Shown: positions 27,501-34,693, numbered from the stretch's first letter. The stretch is 44,254 nt of DNA from Armatimonadetes bacterium CG06_land_8_20_14_3_00_66_21 (GCA_002779825.1 PEVN01000539.1:1-44254); one strand, 5' to 3'. Made by a program: numbers and translations. The notes: generated by a model from the letters alone, not told the origin.

Positions 27501-28602
27501 TCTGCCAAAGGCGGAAACGGTACTCAACGTCGGCGCCCACGTCGGCGATTTGGAGATGCCACCGGACAGTGAGCGCGCCGTCTTCGAGCGATTTGCCCTT
27601 TAGGGTGCGCACCCCGTCGGGGTCGGCAGGCGACGCCAGTCCGCCTCGCGCGGCGAGCTGCAACCCGCCGCCGACGCACGGTCGGACCACCGTGTCTCCC
27701 CGGCGCACCTCGAGGTCGCCGAGCGTGCCGTCCGTCGGCGTGTACCGGTACTCGAGATCGCAGTCGCGCCCGCGGTACGAGAAGACCGTTGCCTGGCCGT
27801 CTTCGCGCACGCTGTTCTTGAAGTCACGCGTCTTGTTGGTCGGCAGAATCGTCTCCGGCCGCGTCGGGAATGGCAGCTTCGCCGGCCACGGCTCGAACTG
27901 CAGCGGCTCTAGCACTTCCTTGAAGAAGTAGAGCGGTCCCAGGTACACAGCCCGCTTCTCCGTGTTGCGCGCATTGGTGAACCGGAGGCCGACGAGCTGA
28001 ACGGGCCGCTTGAGCTTCGCCAGCTCCTCCGCGTTCAGCCGGGCGTTCGCCAGGAACCAGTACTGGTAGTCCATGCCGCCCAGCGGCTTCTCGAACTGCC
28101 AGCCGGCGGCATCGCGCAGCACGACGCTGACGTGCAGCGGCGGCGTCTTCGGGTCCGGCGCCCAGCCCCAGTTGTTGCCGTAGTTCCAAAAGTTGGTCGA
28201 GTCCCACGGGTCCGGGATCGTGAGCGGTTCCTTGGGGCGGACAAGCAGCGACGGATTGCCGCCGGTGCCAAAATAGACCAGCTTGGCGCAGTGATCCCGA
28301 TACAGCCGTTGCTCCTGCGACCGGTAGAGCCAGCCCTCCGCCTCGCGCCCTTCAACCGCCCAGCCGGACACGTCGTCGAAGGCGACGAGCGGCGGGCGTT
28401 CTTCCACGCGGCCCGCCATCTCATACGGCCTCTCCCCGACGGGGCCGGCTGCAACGTCGGCGTTGAGCGCTTCGTGGACGAGGGTGTCCTGTGCCATGAG
28501 GGGAAGACCTCCGAGGAAGAGCACCCCGAGTGTCAGCGCCGCCACGCCCACGGAGCGAGGGACCCGATGGAGGGCGCCTATCTGGAGTTCGGTCAAGTTC
28601 AT
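24541..28602 (-). CDS. Large secreted glycoside-hydrolase-like protein
   Basis: A 1,353-residue exported protein. The ATG at 28602 follows GGGGAG at about 7 nt and opens a signal peptide ending near PLMAQD. The central part reads as a TIM-barrel glycosidase of the GH101/DUF5696 kind: GWRVGLYTNYTDY, SYCDVHTAVSPFSRVDYDA with a candidate nucleophile Asp near residue 637, and VYSEGNNHWWYSGLTDGNYA with a candidate acid Glu near 684. Flanking N-terminal beta-sandwich text and C-terminal Ig-like or carbohydrate-binding regions (last 150 residues, ending KVVVAEEQLWVRREQ) complete it. Family and catalytic residues are inference from motif shape. It converges on the GH109-like oxidoreductase gene, and both could act on amino-sugar-bearing glycans. 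Confidence 0.75.
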   Translation of the reverse strand: MNLTELQIGALHRVPRSVGVAALTLGVLFLGGLPLMAQDTLVHEALNADVAAGPVGERPYEMAGRVEERPPLVAFDDVSGWAVEGREAEGWLYRSQEQRLYRDHCAKLVYFGTGGNPSLLVRPKEPLTIPDPWDSTNFWNYGNNWGWAPDPKTPPLHVSVVLRDAAGWQFEKPLGGMDYQYWFLANARLNAEELAKLKRPVQLVGLRFTNARNTEKRAVYLGPLYFFKEVLEPLQFEPWPAKLPFPTRPETILPTNKTRDFKNSVREDGQATVFSYRGRDCDLEYRYTPTDGTLGDLEVRRGDTVVRPCVGGGLQLAARGGLASPADPDGVRTLKGKSLEDGALTVRWHLQIADVGADVEYRFRLWQKSLVIDVAVEQPVVERVALGRAEPVRDAKLFRIPYLTYGGNDPRALYADGLFFFTQFDWYVSDASVLDGGATVGPDWAAFNGGARYVPKTDGSRNPVRERLFLNVSPDFDEVLPTIPNPPSPMKDEQGDRLWRVKSGADHRAEIDEATRYRKYGCEKVSIRYHEDSWRDAGESFTFRLEAAPKRGGDEALRKFVAAVQARGWRVGLYTNYTDYAPVNKYWNEDWVTRAPNGDWMRAWMRCYAPKPMRSVEMEAKLAPQIQAKFGENHSYCDVHTAVSPFSRVDYDARVPGAGTFRRTFECFGRLLYNEKSAHKGPVYSEGNNHWWYSGLTDGNYAQSICPNRPQEPLLVDFDLLKMHPLQMDAGMGSPGMFFGGAPRNLDQFLTTTLAYGHIGFLGEWDMPGDLKCYYMMQQAQKRYAMVPVRTIEYEVGGRLVDSATAMRSPEWPTNRVHVVYENGTEVLVNGQTEPWTPPVLSLPFELPAWGYVVSRTDDELLTYSAVVPAGGPGESAGPRQRVDCSLGTDQFYADSRGGFAFLGQLALEGSAALKRDRGAWWVIPTTKCADFAFSPALVKVGGNRSLKTVGYAEDGSVVASPATRWSRGMFHILAGAEPALKYKVSVAKDNRPPEMVCGTTLAVSGADVRTTLPKGIEVVAGNAFWEIGGQRRPAAAEVKGNTLTCSVPSDAKEGGHLWLGIPSGTDTLWLDFIAVGACELSLDVPRSSYLKRGEALNAKVLLSSNLEQETTQPIRLKISPEGTCMPANAELAVPPRALASLPFELSLPWQDGSYEVAATSGPVVATATLTAEIAKRVLADLLDSKLPFVKGYRARGGDEAFGGEVTYSGDANRGGGRSDGVERPSFLMHPPYGPLKAGYVFATFVIDLPQQPSASLDFFMAMADGGDPSDGVVFKVEVLDGAGRETEVFSQHHGDRKWQRATADLAAFAGQKVRLKLTVDCGPADNTINDHALWGEPKVVVAEEQLWVRREQ

Positions 28603-28643
28603 GACTACTCCCCTTGTCTGGGCGACTCGCTGGAGTCGCCAGT

Positions 28644-29078
28644 CTACTTGGCTCTCCCGCTCTCCGAGCTGGACCAGGTTGCCAGGAACTCCTCAGGCGT
28701 GAGAACCGGCGGGCCCGTTTGAGGGAAGTCGCCGGGATCGCGCGAAATGAGGTACCGCGCCTTCGCGCGCACGGCCGAGTGGAACTGAACCGCGTCCTCG
28801 AAATCGTCCAGGGGAGAGTCGATCGACTGGTTGGTGATTCTGGCGTCTGGAGCAATCGGCTCGAAGACGTCTCTTACCAGTCGCAACGCCTCTCTCGCCT
28901 TGTCCTTACTCTCGGCCTTCCTGATGATGTAGTAGAGATTGTTGAAGCTGATGGCGGACACGCACGCCTTCACCTCTCCACGTTCAGCCAAGGACCAGAC
29001 TTGCGCGGCCGCCGAGTAGAACGGCTCACGCTTCGCCAGCACGTCGAGCAGCACATTCGTGTCGACGAACAGGGTCAT
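28644..29078 (-). CDS. PIN-domain toxin (VapC-like)
   Basis: A 144-residue PIN-fold ribonuclease. The metal-binding acids are in place: Asp in FVDTNVLLD near the N-terminus, Asp in DDFEDAVQFHSAV and Asp in ISRDPGDF. Such toxins usually cleave tRNA or rRNA. The start ATG overlaps the stop of the upstream antitoxin by 4 bp (ATGA), the usual antitoxin-toxin coupling. Confidence 0.92.
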   Translation of the reverse strand: MTLFVDTNVLLDVLAKREPFYSAAAQVWSLAERGEVKACVSAISFNNLYYIIRKAESKDKAREALRLVRDVFEPIAPDARITNQSIDSPLDDFEDAVQFHSAVRAKARYLISRDPGDFPQTGPPVLTPEEFLATWSSSESGRAK

Positions 29079-29335
29079 GGCTGCACCTGGTACTTCTCAG
29101 CCAGCGCCTCGGTCAGCAGTTCGTGATCGGGGCGATCGTCCGGAAGCCGAACCAGACCGACGGCCCGCTCCGTGAGCGGACCAAGCGGCAACGCGGCTTC
29201 GTCCCGTTCAGGCCTCGCGGCAACGACGAATCGGGCGAACATGGCCGAAACGCTCGTGTGCCGGGCCCGAGCGAGTTCCTTCGCTTCGTTCACCAGCGCT
29301 CCGTCGGCGCTGAGGGTCAGCTTGACGGTTGGCAT
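29075..29335 (-). CDS. DUF6364-type antitoxin (ribbon-helix-helix-like)
   Basis: An 86-residue antitoxin partner of the PIN toxin. MPTVKLTLSADGALVNEAKELARARHTSVSAMFARF has the beta strand plus two helices of ribbon-helix-helix DNA-binding antitoxins, and the acidic C-terminus would bind the toxin. GGAGG 8 nt upstream sets ATG 29335; an in-frame ATG at 29350 lies inside or before that site. A clear promoter with flanking direct repeats lies just upstream. Confidence 0.88.
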   Translation of the reverse strand: MPTVKLTLSADGALVNEAKELARARHTSVSAMFARFVVAARPERDEAALPLGPLTERAVGLVRLPDDRPDHELLTEALAEKYQVQP

Positions 29336-29349
29336 CTGCGTAGCCTCCA

Positions 29350-29397
29350 TACGTGCTTCTCAGGGAGAATAGTACGTGCTTCAGACAAACGCGTCAA
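29350..29397 (-). promoter_or_regulatory. Promoter and candidate operator of the DUF6364/PIN module
   Basis: On the minus strand TTGACG (29397-29392), a 17-bp spacer and TACTAT (29374-29369) make a good sigma70 promoter. Two perfect copies of GAAGCACGTA (29382-29373 and 29359-29350) lie 23 bp apart, about two helical turns, one overlapping the -10 box. They are placed as an antitoxin would need for autorepression. Confidence 0.7.
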
Positions 29398-29414
29398 GGT
29401 CGCCCGGAGCCGAC

Positions 29415-29639
29415 TCACGCGAGGGCTGCGAGCCTGCGGCTCTCAATGGAGTAGTGGAGGGCATCGATTGGGTCGGGCGGGGGGACTGGGTGATGCAGCG
29501 TCCCGTAGGACTCCACGAGCGCCGTCGGGATCTCCAGCTTGTCTGCTGTCGGGGTGTTCGGGGTCGCGTCGAGCAGCGCCCCAATCTCGGCCAGCGCTAC
29601 GTCGTAGTCAGATTCGGTTTGGATCGGCTTGATCTGCAT
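29415..29639 (-). CDS. Short HigA-like antitoxin N-terminal domain, no HTH
   Basis: A 74-residue protein, MQIKPIQTESDYDVALAEIGAL... to HPVPPPDPIDALHYSIES. This matches the segment that precedes the helix-turn-helix in HigA antitoxins (the 'IxPIxTExDYxxALxEI' start and 'PDPxDAIxYxME' end). The DNA-binding half is absent and the frame stops soon after. No HigB toxin is next to it. It begins 7 bp after the stop of the membrane-protein gene. It is probably a remnant, though a stand-alone toxin-binding peptide is possible. Confidence 0.7.
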   Translation of the reverse strand: MQIKPIQTESDYDVALAEIGALLDATPNTPTADKLEIPTALVESYGTLHHPVPPPDPIDALHYSIESRRLAALA

Positions 29640-29646
29640 GGCGTAC

Positions 29647-31683
29647 TCAACAGAACCACACAATATACTCCCGCGCCTTCGGCGTGAACATCCCCAGGAT
29701 ACCCCACAGCCCGCCACCGACGAGGTAGTGCCCCATGACCAGACCGAAGAAGGCCGGCGCCATGCAAACGCGGAGGGAGGCACCGCCGAGGCGGTGGATG
29801 AGGGTCTTCAGCGTCCAGGCCGTCAGGAAGGCGAACCAGGGGACGTGACCGTAGGCGGCGGCGACGGCGAAGCCGAGGGGCGCCAGCGGGAAGCGAAGGA
29901 TGAGCGAACGCACAACGGTCAGCGCGCAGACGACGGCAAACCCGACGCCCAGGAAGGCGGCGTGCATCCGGTCCGGCGAAAGGGGCGTCGCAAGCATGCT
30001 GTCGAGCTGGCGGAAGATCGACACGGCTTGCTGCGTGCGGTAGCCGCCCAGGATGGTGCCGCCGTCGATCACGTTGTTGCCGTACTTGTAGAAGGCGGTC
30101 AGGTGCGTAAAGTAGCCGCCAGCGATTCCCAGTACCAGCCCCAGCAGAATCGCCCACACCGCCAGGTCGCGCCGCCGCGCCCCGACGACTTCCTCGGCCT
30201 TCATGGCTTCGAGTCCGTCGGCCATGAAGTTCTGAACCGCCAGGCGATCGAAGATGCTCAGCGTGGAGAGTGCCACCAATGGCCGGACCCCCGCGCCGCC
30301 GGCCAACGCCTGACTCCCAAACGTCGAGTAGAGCCCGCGCACCCACTGCCCGATTGGCCAGGCGTAGCTCATCGGGATACCCATCTCGGCGCGCATGCGT
30401 GAGTACACAAGCGGCGTGGCGAACAGCAAGGTGGTGTAGAGGGCGGCAACCCACGGCCGAATGCCGACCACCACGAAGAACGCCCACAGCGCCACGCCGC
30501 CCAGGCAGCCGCCGGCAAGCGCCAACCGGTACGGAAGCGGCTCCCGGCCCTCAGCCCCGGTGGTCCCGCGTCCGAGGACTGAGCGGGCGACGGCCGCCAG
30601 GTGGTGTCGCGCGGCGTAGACGAGACACACCGCCAGCGCCAGGTACGCCCCCTGCGACTGCGCCGCCTCGAAGGGCACGCCCGGCAGCGACAAGCCGAAC
30701 AACTCAGCGAAGAACTTCTCGAACCGCAGCACCAGGTAGAACAGCCACACCGAGAGGCACGCTTCCTGGGGCGCGAAGTAGGCCAGCCCCACCACCTCCG
30801 GGCGGAAGTGCATGGGGATCGGCCGAAGCCCGGACCACGGCTTCTCCGTGAGGAACTGCCCGAAGTCGAACTGCAACCCGGTGGCCGGAACGCTGGGGTC
30901 GAAGATGTGCGCGATGTTGAACAGGTTGAACACGGCCGACACGGCGAACCCCATCCAGAAGAGGCCGCTGCTCAGCAACGGCGGCATGCGGGTCCGACGC
31001 CGAGTGCCGCCCATGGTCTCCGACGACGCTTCGCCAGCGTCGAGAAGATGCACAGCCAGCCCCACCAGCGGGAAGGAGAGCCGCTCATTGCGCGTCCACT
31101 GCTCGCGGAACAGCGTGATCCAACACAGCATCGCCACGGTGTAGACCACCAGGATAGCCGCCCAAACCAGGAGCGGCACAGCCCACCCTCCCCACGGGAC
31201 CGCGCCGCTCGGCGTGCCCTCGAACATATCCAGGATGAGCTTCGGGTCCTGCGGTGTCAGCCAGCGAGGCAGCTCCTCCGCAAACTGAGCGAAGTGGTTC
31301 TCCGGGGAGGCGTAGTACGGCAGGACCGTCAGCGTCGGCAGCAGTTGCCGGACGATGTTGGCGCAGGAGATCGGCGCGATGATGGTCAGGGCGAAGTAGA
31401 CGACCAAGCTCTCCGGGCGCGACAGCGCCAGTTGCTTGCACCAGCGGCGCACTCTCGGTCCCAGCCCGCCAATCAGAACCAGTGCCACCACGGCAGGAAG
31501 CGCCGGCGTCCCCTCGCCGACGAGACAGGTGAAGTCGATCAGCGAGGCACGGCGGATCCAGATCAGGCTCAGCGTGCCGAGGACCAGTAGAACGAGGACA
31601 CTGCGTGGCGTGAAACCAGGCAGCGGTGCGGAGGCTGTGACCTCGGCGTCTGCGCGTTCGTTGAGGTCGGGTGAGGCGCCCAT
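29647..31683 (-). CDS. DUF6785/DUF6784-type multi-pass membrane protein
   Basis: A 678-residue integral membrane protein with about 12-14 hydrophobic segments, starting with SVLVLLVLGTLSLIW and ending in a short VGGGLWGILGMFTP region. The pattern ESLVVYFALTIIAPISC, FREQWTRNERLSFPL and MRAEMGIPMSYAWPIGQW fits the DUF6785 (N-terminal) plus DUF6784 (C-terminal) family seen in Planctomycetota, Armatimonadota and Lentisphaerota, which distantly resembles oligopeptide transporters. Substrate unknown. Its ATG lies 3 bp after the aminotransferase stop, and the ribosome site (TAGGAG) overlaps that stop, so the two are translationally linked. Confidence 0.85.
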   Translation of the reverse strand: MGASPDLNERADAEVTASAPLPGFTPRSVLVLLVLGTLSLIWIRRASLIDFTCLVGEGTPALPAVVALVLIGGLGPRVRRWCKQLALSRPESLVVYFALTIIAPISCANIVRQLLPTLTVLPYYASPENHFAQFAEELPRWLTPQDPKLILDMFEGTPSGAVPWGGWAVPLLVWAAILVVYTVAMLCWITLFREQWTRNERLSFPLVGLAVHLLDAGEASSETMGGTRRRTRMPPLLSSGLFWMGFAVSAVFNLFNIAHIFDPSVPATGLQFDFGQFLTEKPWSGLRPIPMHFRPEVVGLAYFAPQEACLSVWLFYLVLRFEKFFAELFGLSLPGVPFEAAQSQGAYLALAVCLVYAARHHLAAVARSVLGRGTTGAEGREPLPYRLALAGGCLGGVALWAFFVVVGIRPWVAALYTTLLFATPLVYSRMRAEMGIPMSYAWPIGQWVRGLYSTFGSQALAGGAGVRPLVALSTLSIFDRLAVQNFMADGLEAMKAEEVVGARRRDLAVWAILLGLVLGIAGGYFTHLTAFYKYGNNVIDGGTILGGYRTQQAVSIFRQLDSMLATPLSPDRMHAAFLGVGFAVVCALTVVRSLILRFPLAPLGFAVAAAYGHVPWFAFLTAWTLKTLIHRLGGASLRVCMAPAFFGLVMGHYLVGGGLWGILGMFTPKAREYIVWFC

Positions 31684-31686
31684 CTC

Positions 31687-32610
31687 CTACGACCCCGCCA
31701 CGATCTGACCCACGATGTCCATCCCCACCTTCTCGCTCCACGCTGCGATGAGCTTCGCGAACACCGGGCCCGGCTTCCCGGTGCCGATCTCGACACCGTT
31801 GATCCGGGTCACCGGCGCCAGGCAGTAGGGGGTGCTGGACAGGAAGGCTTCGTCGGCGTTGACCACGTCGTACACCTGTAGCTCGCGCGCCTCGAAGCCC
31901 AAGCCCAATTCGGCGCACAATTCCGCCACGGTCGCAAGGCTGATGCCCCACAGGATGTTTCGCTGGCTGGGGCTCAGGACGACGTTGTCTTTGGCGATCA
32001 GGAAGTTGGAGCCGCTGGTCTCGGTGACGTTCCCGTCGAGGTCGAGGCAGAGAGTGACGGCCTTCGGATCGACGAGATGCGCTTCCTGATCGGCCAGCCA
32101 CCAGTGCATCCGGCTGCGGCACTTGATCTTCGGGTCGATGCACTGCGGCGGGACGTGGCGGATCGACGGCGTGACGCAGTGCACGCCCTCGGTGTAGTAG
32201 TGGCTCCAGTACTCGAAGGGCAGCGGGAAGGTGTGCATGCAGTACGTCGGCGTCAGGTCGCCCGGCGCCCCCGCGGCGCCGGCGTACACGCGGAACTCGC
32301 CGGGCGAGATGAACTGGACGAGGGCAAGCTCTCTCTCGGGCGCGAGCAACGACGCGTTGTGCGCAATCAGCTCGCGCGCGAGGGTCACCGTCTCCTCGGG
32401 CGTCTCGACGGGCTGGATCCGGGCGTACTTACAGGATCGATAGAACCGCGCTACGTGATCTTCGAGGCGGTACGGCTGCTGCCGGAAGGTCCGCGTCAGG
32501 TCGGTAACCGTGGCGCCCAGGATGATCGCCGCATCGTAGATGGCGAGGTGCGCTTGCGACGCCGGCACTTTGCGGCCGTTGAGGTAGACAAGAGGCTCAG
32601 GTCCGGGCAT
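31687..32610 (-). CDS. Class IV (branched-chain-type) aminotransferase
   Basis: A 307-residue PLP-dependent fold-type IV enzyme, as in IlvE, D-amino acid aminotransferase and aminodeoxychorismate lyase. VYLNGRKVPASQAHLAIYDAAI is the family start. DPKIKCRSRMHWWLADQEA holds the likely PLP-binding Lys region, and NVTETSGSNFLIAKDN plus SLATVAELCAELGL fit the phosphate-binding part. The exact amino donor cannot be read from sequence. It is followed after 3 bp by the DUF6785 membrane protein, suggesting a common amino-compound pathway. The start ATG 32610 lies about 57 bp from the gene fragment upstream. Confidence 0.9.
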   Translation of the reverse strand: MPGPEPLVYLNGRKVPASQAHLAIYDAAIILGATVTDLTRTFRQQPYRLEDHVARFYRSCKYARIQPVETPEETVTLARELIAHNASLLAPERELALVQFISPGEFRVYAGAAGAPGDLTPTYCMHTFPLPFEYWSHYYTEGVHCVTPSIRHVPPQCIDPKIKCRSRMHWWLADQEAHLVDPKAVTLCLDLDGNVTETSGSNFLIAKDNVVLSPSQRNILWGISLATVAELCAELGLGFEARELQVYDVVNADEAFLSSTPYCLAPVTRINGVEIGTGKPGPVFAKLIAAWSEKVGMDIVGQIVAGS

Positions 32611-32667
32611 GGCTCGATCTCCTTCGACAACGCGTCTGCCCCTGTCCGGCTACTCTCCCGCGGAGGA

Positions 32668-32923
32668 CTAGTAGGGGTAATGCGCCGTCCGCCCCCAATT
32701 CCCTGCCCCGTCTCGCGAGCGGACGTGGAAGAACCACTGCCCGGGTTCGCTGGGTTGGGGGAGCAATGCTTTCGCTTCCTTGCCTTCCGGCTGCGCATCC
32801 GGCGCTGTGTCGGTGGAGCGGTCGAGGACGTAGCTGTGCTCGGCGATTCCGGTAGCGTCGACGGTCTGCCAGGTGAACGACGGGGGCGTGGGGGCGGGGG
32901 CGGTCAGGGCGAAGTTGTCGAGG
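32668..32923 (-). pseudogene. C-terminal fragment of a secreted Ig/Fn-like protein
   Basis: This frame ends in PGQWFFHVRSRDGAGNWGRTAHYPY, the type of tail found on Ig- or fibronectin-like repeats of secreted bacterial proteins, and starts with VYLDNFALTAPAP, like the end of a beta-sandwich domain. Upstream the frame runs into the inverted-repeat element beginning at 32924, and no start of such a protein is found beyond it. It is therefore a truncated gene end, cut at or by the element. Confidence 0.6.
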
Positions 32924-33072
32924 TATACCCGCGAAGGTTGGGAACACACCGAAGTCCCGGTGCGACTTCGGCTCCGTCTGGGAGAATCCCCTCTGTCCTA
33001 CGTCTGCTGCACGCCTGCCGGGGAAGTTCCGCGAACTTCCACTTCGGTGTATTCCTAACCTTCGCGACTATA
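32924..33072. repeat. 149-bp MITE-like element with 32-bp imperfect terminal inverted repeats
   Basis: The left end (32924-32955) and the reverse complement of the right end (33041-33072) match at 28 of 32 positions, sharing GCGAAGGTT, GGAA and ACACCGAAGT. Both ends begin with TATA. Inside are two further hairpins: CCGAAGTC/GACTTCGG (32949-32971, 7-nt loop) and GGAAGTT/AACTTCC (33022-33040, 5-nt loop). It encodes nothing. Gene fragments on both sides stop at its borders, which fits a non-autonomous transposable element. Confidence 0.7.
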
Positions 33073-33490
33073 GCAGAGCTTCGCTCGCGCCAAGACGATC
33101 GCGTCGTCCTGCGTCTGGAGCGCGAGGCCGTGACTCGAACCTGTTCCGGGGACAGTCTCAAGGAGATGTGGGCTGAACTGGACCGGGTCTCCGCCGGCTA
33201 CCTCCGTGTCGGCGACCAACTCCTCTGTCAGTTGGGCCACATCACCGACCCGCAGAAGCGCTGCCTGGAACAGCTCCGAGTACCGCTGACAATCCGCCTC
33301 GGTAGCGAGTAAGGTGCCGCGAAAACGGGCGGGGAAGGCTCCTACGGGCACTTCTTGACACTTATGATCAAACTTCCGTATACAGCATGGGACGGGGACA
33401 TGCGCGATGAGGATCGGACCAAACCCAAGCGTGGGTGCGACGTCATTCCCGCAGTTGGCGAACGGTCGCCCTGCCCTCCTCGGCCTGCAC
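33073..33490. other. No assured gene; two competing open frames
   Basis: On the plus strand a frame open from the element edge to the TAA ending at 33312 encodes about 80 residues (AELRSRQDDRVVLRLEREAV ... RVPLTIRLGSE) with strongly G/C-biased third positions, but it has no start codon. On the minus strand a frame from GTG 33351 to 33055 encodes 98 residues (VPVGAFPARFRG ... ARAKLCYSREG) with weaker bias. I recognise neither. The plus-strand frame may be the 3' remnant of a gene cut by the element. 33352-33490 holds nothing that I can support. Confidence 0.5.
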
Positions 33491-34378
33491 TCACGGCTCA
33501 TAGACGGCGACGACCATCCCGTAGTACGAGGGGACGGCGTACGAGAGGAAGTCGACGTCCATCGGCACAGCGTTGAGTGCGCCCGCCAGAACCAGCGTCT
33601 GCCAGAGCGAGTCTGACCAGGAGTCCACCAGCATCTTCTCACTGATGTCCAGCAGCCGATCGAGGCGGTTGGCGGTGACCGCCTCGCAGTACAGGGCATC
33701 GTACTGAGCCGATGCGGACGAGTAGCCGAACCGCTGGTGGTTGGGGTCATGCGTGTGACCGTGGTCCGCCGAAGCGATCAGTGCCAGGCGCTTGCCCGAG
33801 TCCCGCGCGACCTCGGCAAGCAAACCGCCGAAACGCACCAGCGTCTCCCGCGGCACCGCCGGACTGGGGGCAATCACCACAAGCCGCGGCCGCGGCAGCG
33901 GCAAGGGCCGGAGCGTGAACCAAAGCGGCATCAGCGCTCCGCCCACCAGCGGCAGTTCGCCGTGCTTGCCCGGGTCTTCGGCGACCGGGAATGACCCGGC
34001 CCCACCCGTCTCCAGAATGGCCCGCGCCAGGGATTCGTCGCACTGGAACTGCTCCCTAACGTGACCCATCGCGCCGCCGGCATGCGCGGCCACGCCGACG
34101 GAGAGCGTCCCTTTGCCGCGGAACAGGGAACGCTGCTCGAACGAGTTCTGCGTGTGGATCAGGCCCGTGACTGCCATCGGCTTCCGGGTGACCGACTGGT
34201 CTCTGGCCGGCACACCTCCCCTGCGGAATAGACGACAGGTCGACGTCGGTGAGCCAAACAGTCGCCGGCTCAGCGCCGAAGGGCGCCGCGGCGTCGACGC
34301 CGAGAAGTATGACGAGCCACGTGGGTTGAGGCGAGTGGCGGCTCGTGGCACGTCTCCCCGCAGTGGACGTATGTACAT
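33491..34378 (-). CDS. LigB-type (class III extradiol dioxygenase-like) protein, N-terminally truncated
   Basis: The C-terminal 220 residues match LigB/MEMO-fold proteins: GALMPLWFTLRPLP, RLVVIAPSPAVPRETLVRFG, LALIASADHGHTHDPNHQRFGY and SYAVPSYYGMVVAVYEP at the end. The normal first 60 or so residues, which carry metal-binding His, are missing. The residues before about MAVTG (ATG 34177) are Arg/Ser-rich and look non-coding in this frame. In a neighbouring frame, upstream text LLGVDAAAPFGAEPATVWL continues with TDVDLSSIPQG, resembling a signal peptide plus NPCBM start. The apparent start at 34378 is therefore doubtful and the gene is probably a remnant. Confidence 0.65.
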   Translation of the reverse strand: MYIRPLRGDVPRAATRLNPRGSSYFSASTPRRPSALSRRLFGSPTSTCRLFRRGGVPARDQSVTRKPMAVTGLIHTQNSFEQRSLFRGKGTLSVGVAAHAGGAMGHVREQFQCDESLARAILETGGAGSFPVAEDPGKHGELPLVGGALMPLWFTLRPLPLPRPRLVVIAPSPAVPRETLVRFGGLLAEVARDSGKRLALIASADHGHTHDPNHQRFGYSSASAQYDALYCEAVTANRLDRLLDISEKMLVDSWSDSLWQTLVLAGALNAVPMDVDFLSYAVPSYYGMVVAVYEP

Positions 34379-34392
34379 CCAGTGGCTATACT
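34364..34392 (+). promoter_or_regulatory. Candidate promoter of the Phd/VapC-type module
   Basis: TGGACG (34364-34369), a 17-bp spacer and TATACT (34387-34392) lie 46 bp before the antitoxin ATG. The palindrome ATGTACAT (34371-34378) sits in the spacer and could be the antitoxin operator. Confidence 0.5.
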
Positions 34393-34438
34393 GTCGGTAT
34401 CGACTTGGTCATGCCGGGCGCCCTGGAGTGATCTCCCC

Positions 34439-34693
34439 ATGAGAGCCTTCTCCATTGCCGAAGCACGAAACCGACTTCCGTCTCTCGTCCACGAAGTGGA
34501 AGCTGGACCCGCAGTCGAACTGACCAGGCACGGCCACGCAGCAGCCGTGCTTCTTTTTCATCCGCAATACCACAAGCTCACGGAGAAGCGCGCCGGGTTC
34601 TGGGACGCGCTGAGGGGCTTCCGATGGCCGGACCCGGACACGTTCGAGGGTCTGCGCGACAAATCGCCGGGACGCGAGCAGGACTTGTTCTGA
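34439..34693 (+). CDS. Phd/YefM-like antitoxin
   Basis: An 84-residue antitoxin. MRAFSIAEARNRLPSLVHEVEAGPAVELTRHGHAAAVLLF is the typical Phd/YefM DNA-binding N-terminus (compare 'ARxxLxxLxxxVxxGxxVxITRxGxPxAVL'), followed by a toxin-binding tail. GGAG lies about 10 nt before ATG 34439. The stop overlaps the start of the toxin remnant by one base (TGATG). It now lacks a full toxin partner. Confidence 0.88.
   Translation: MRAFSIAEARNRLPSLVHEVEAGPAVELTRHGHAAAVLLFHPQYHKLTEKRAGFWDALRGFRWPDPDTFEGLRDKSPGREQDLF

Noticed and set aside
30601-31590. 329-residue plus-strand open frame
   Set aside because: Antisense to the DUF6785 membrane protein; the Gln/Arg-rich text is a shadow of hydrophobic codons.
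33115-33140. Minus-strand GGTTCGAGTC resembling a tRNA T-arm
   Set aside because: No acceptor stem, D-arm or anticodon arm can be folded around it.
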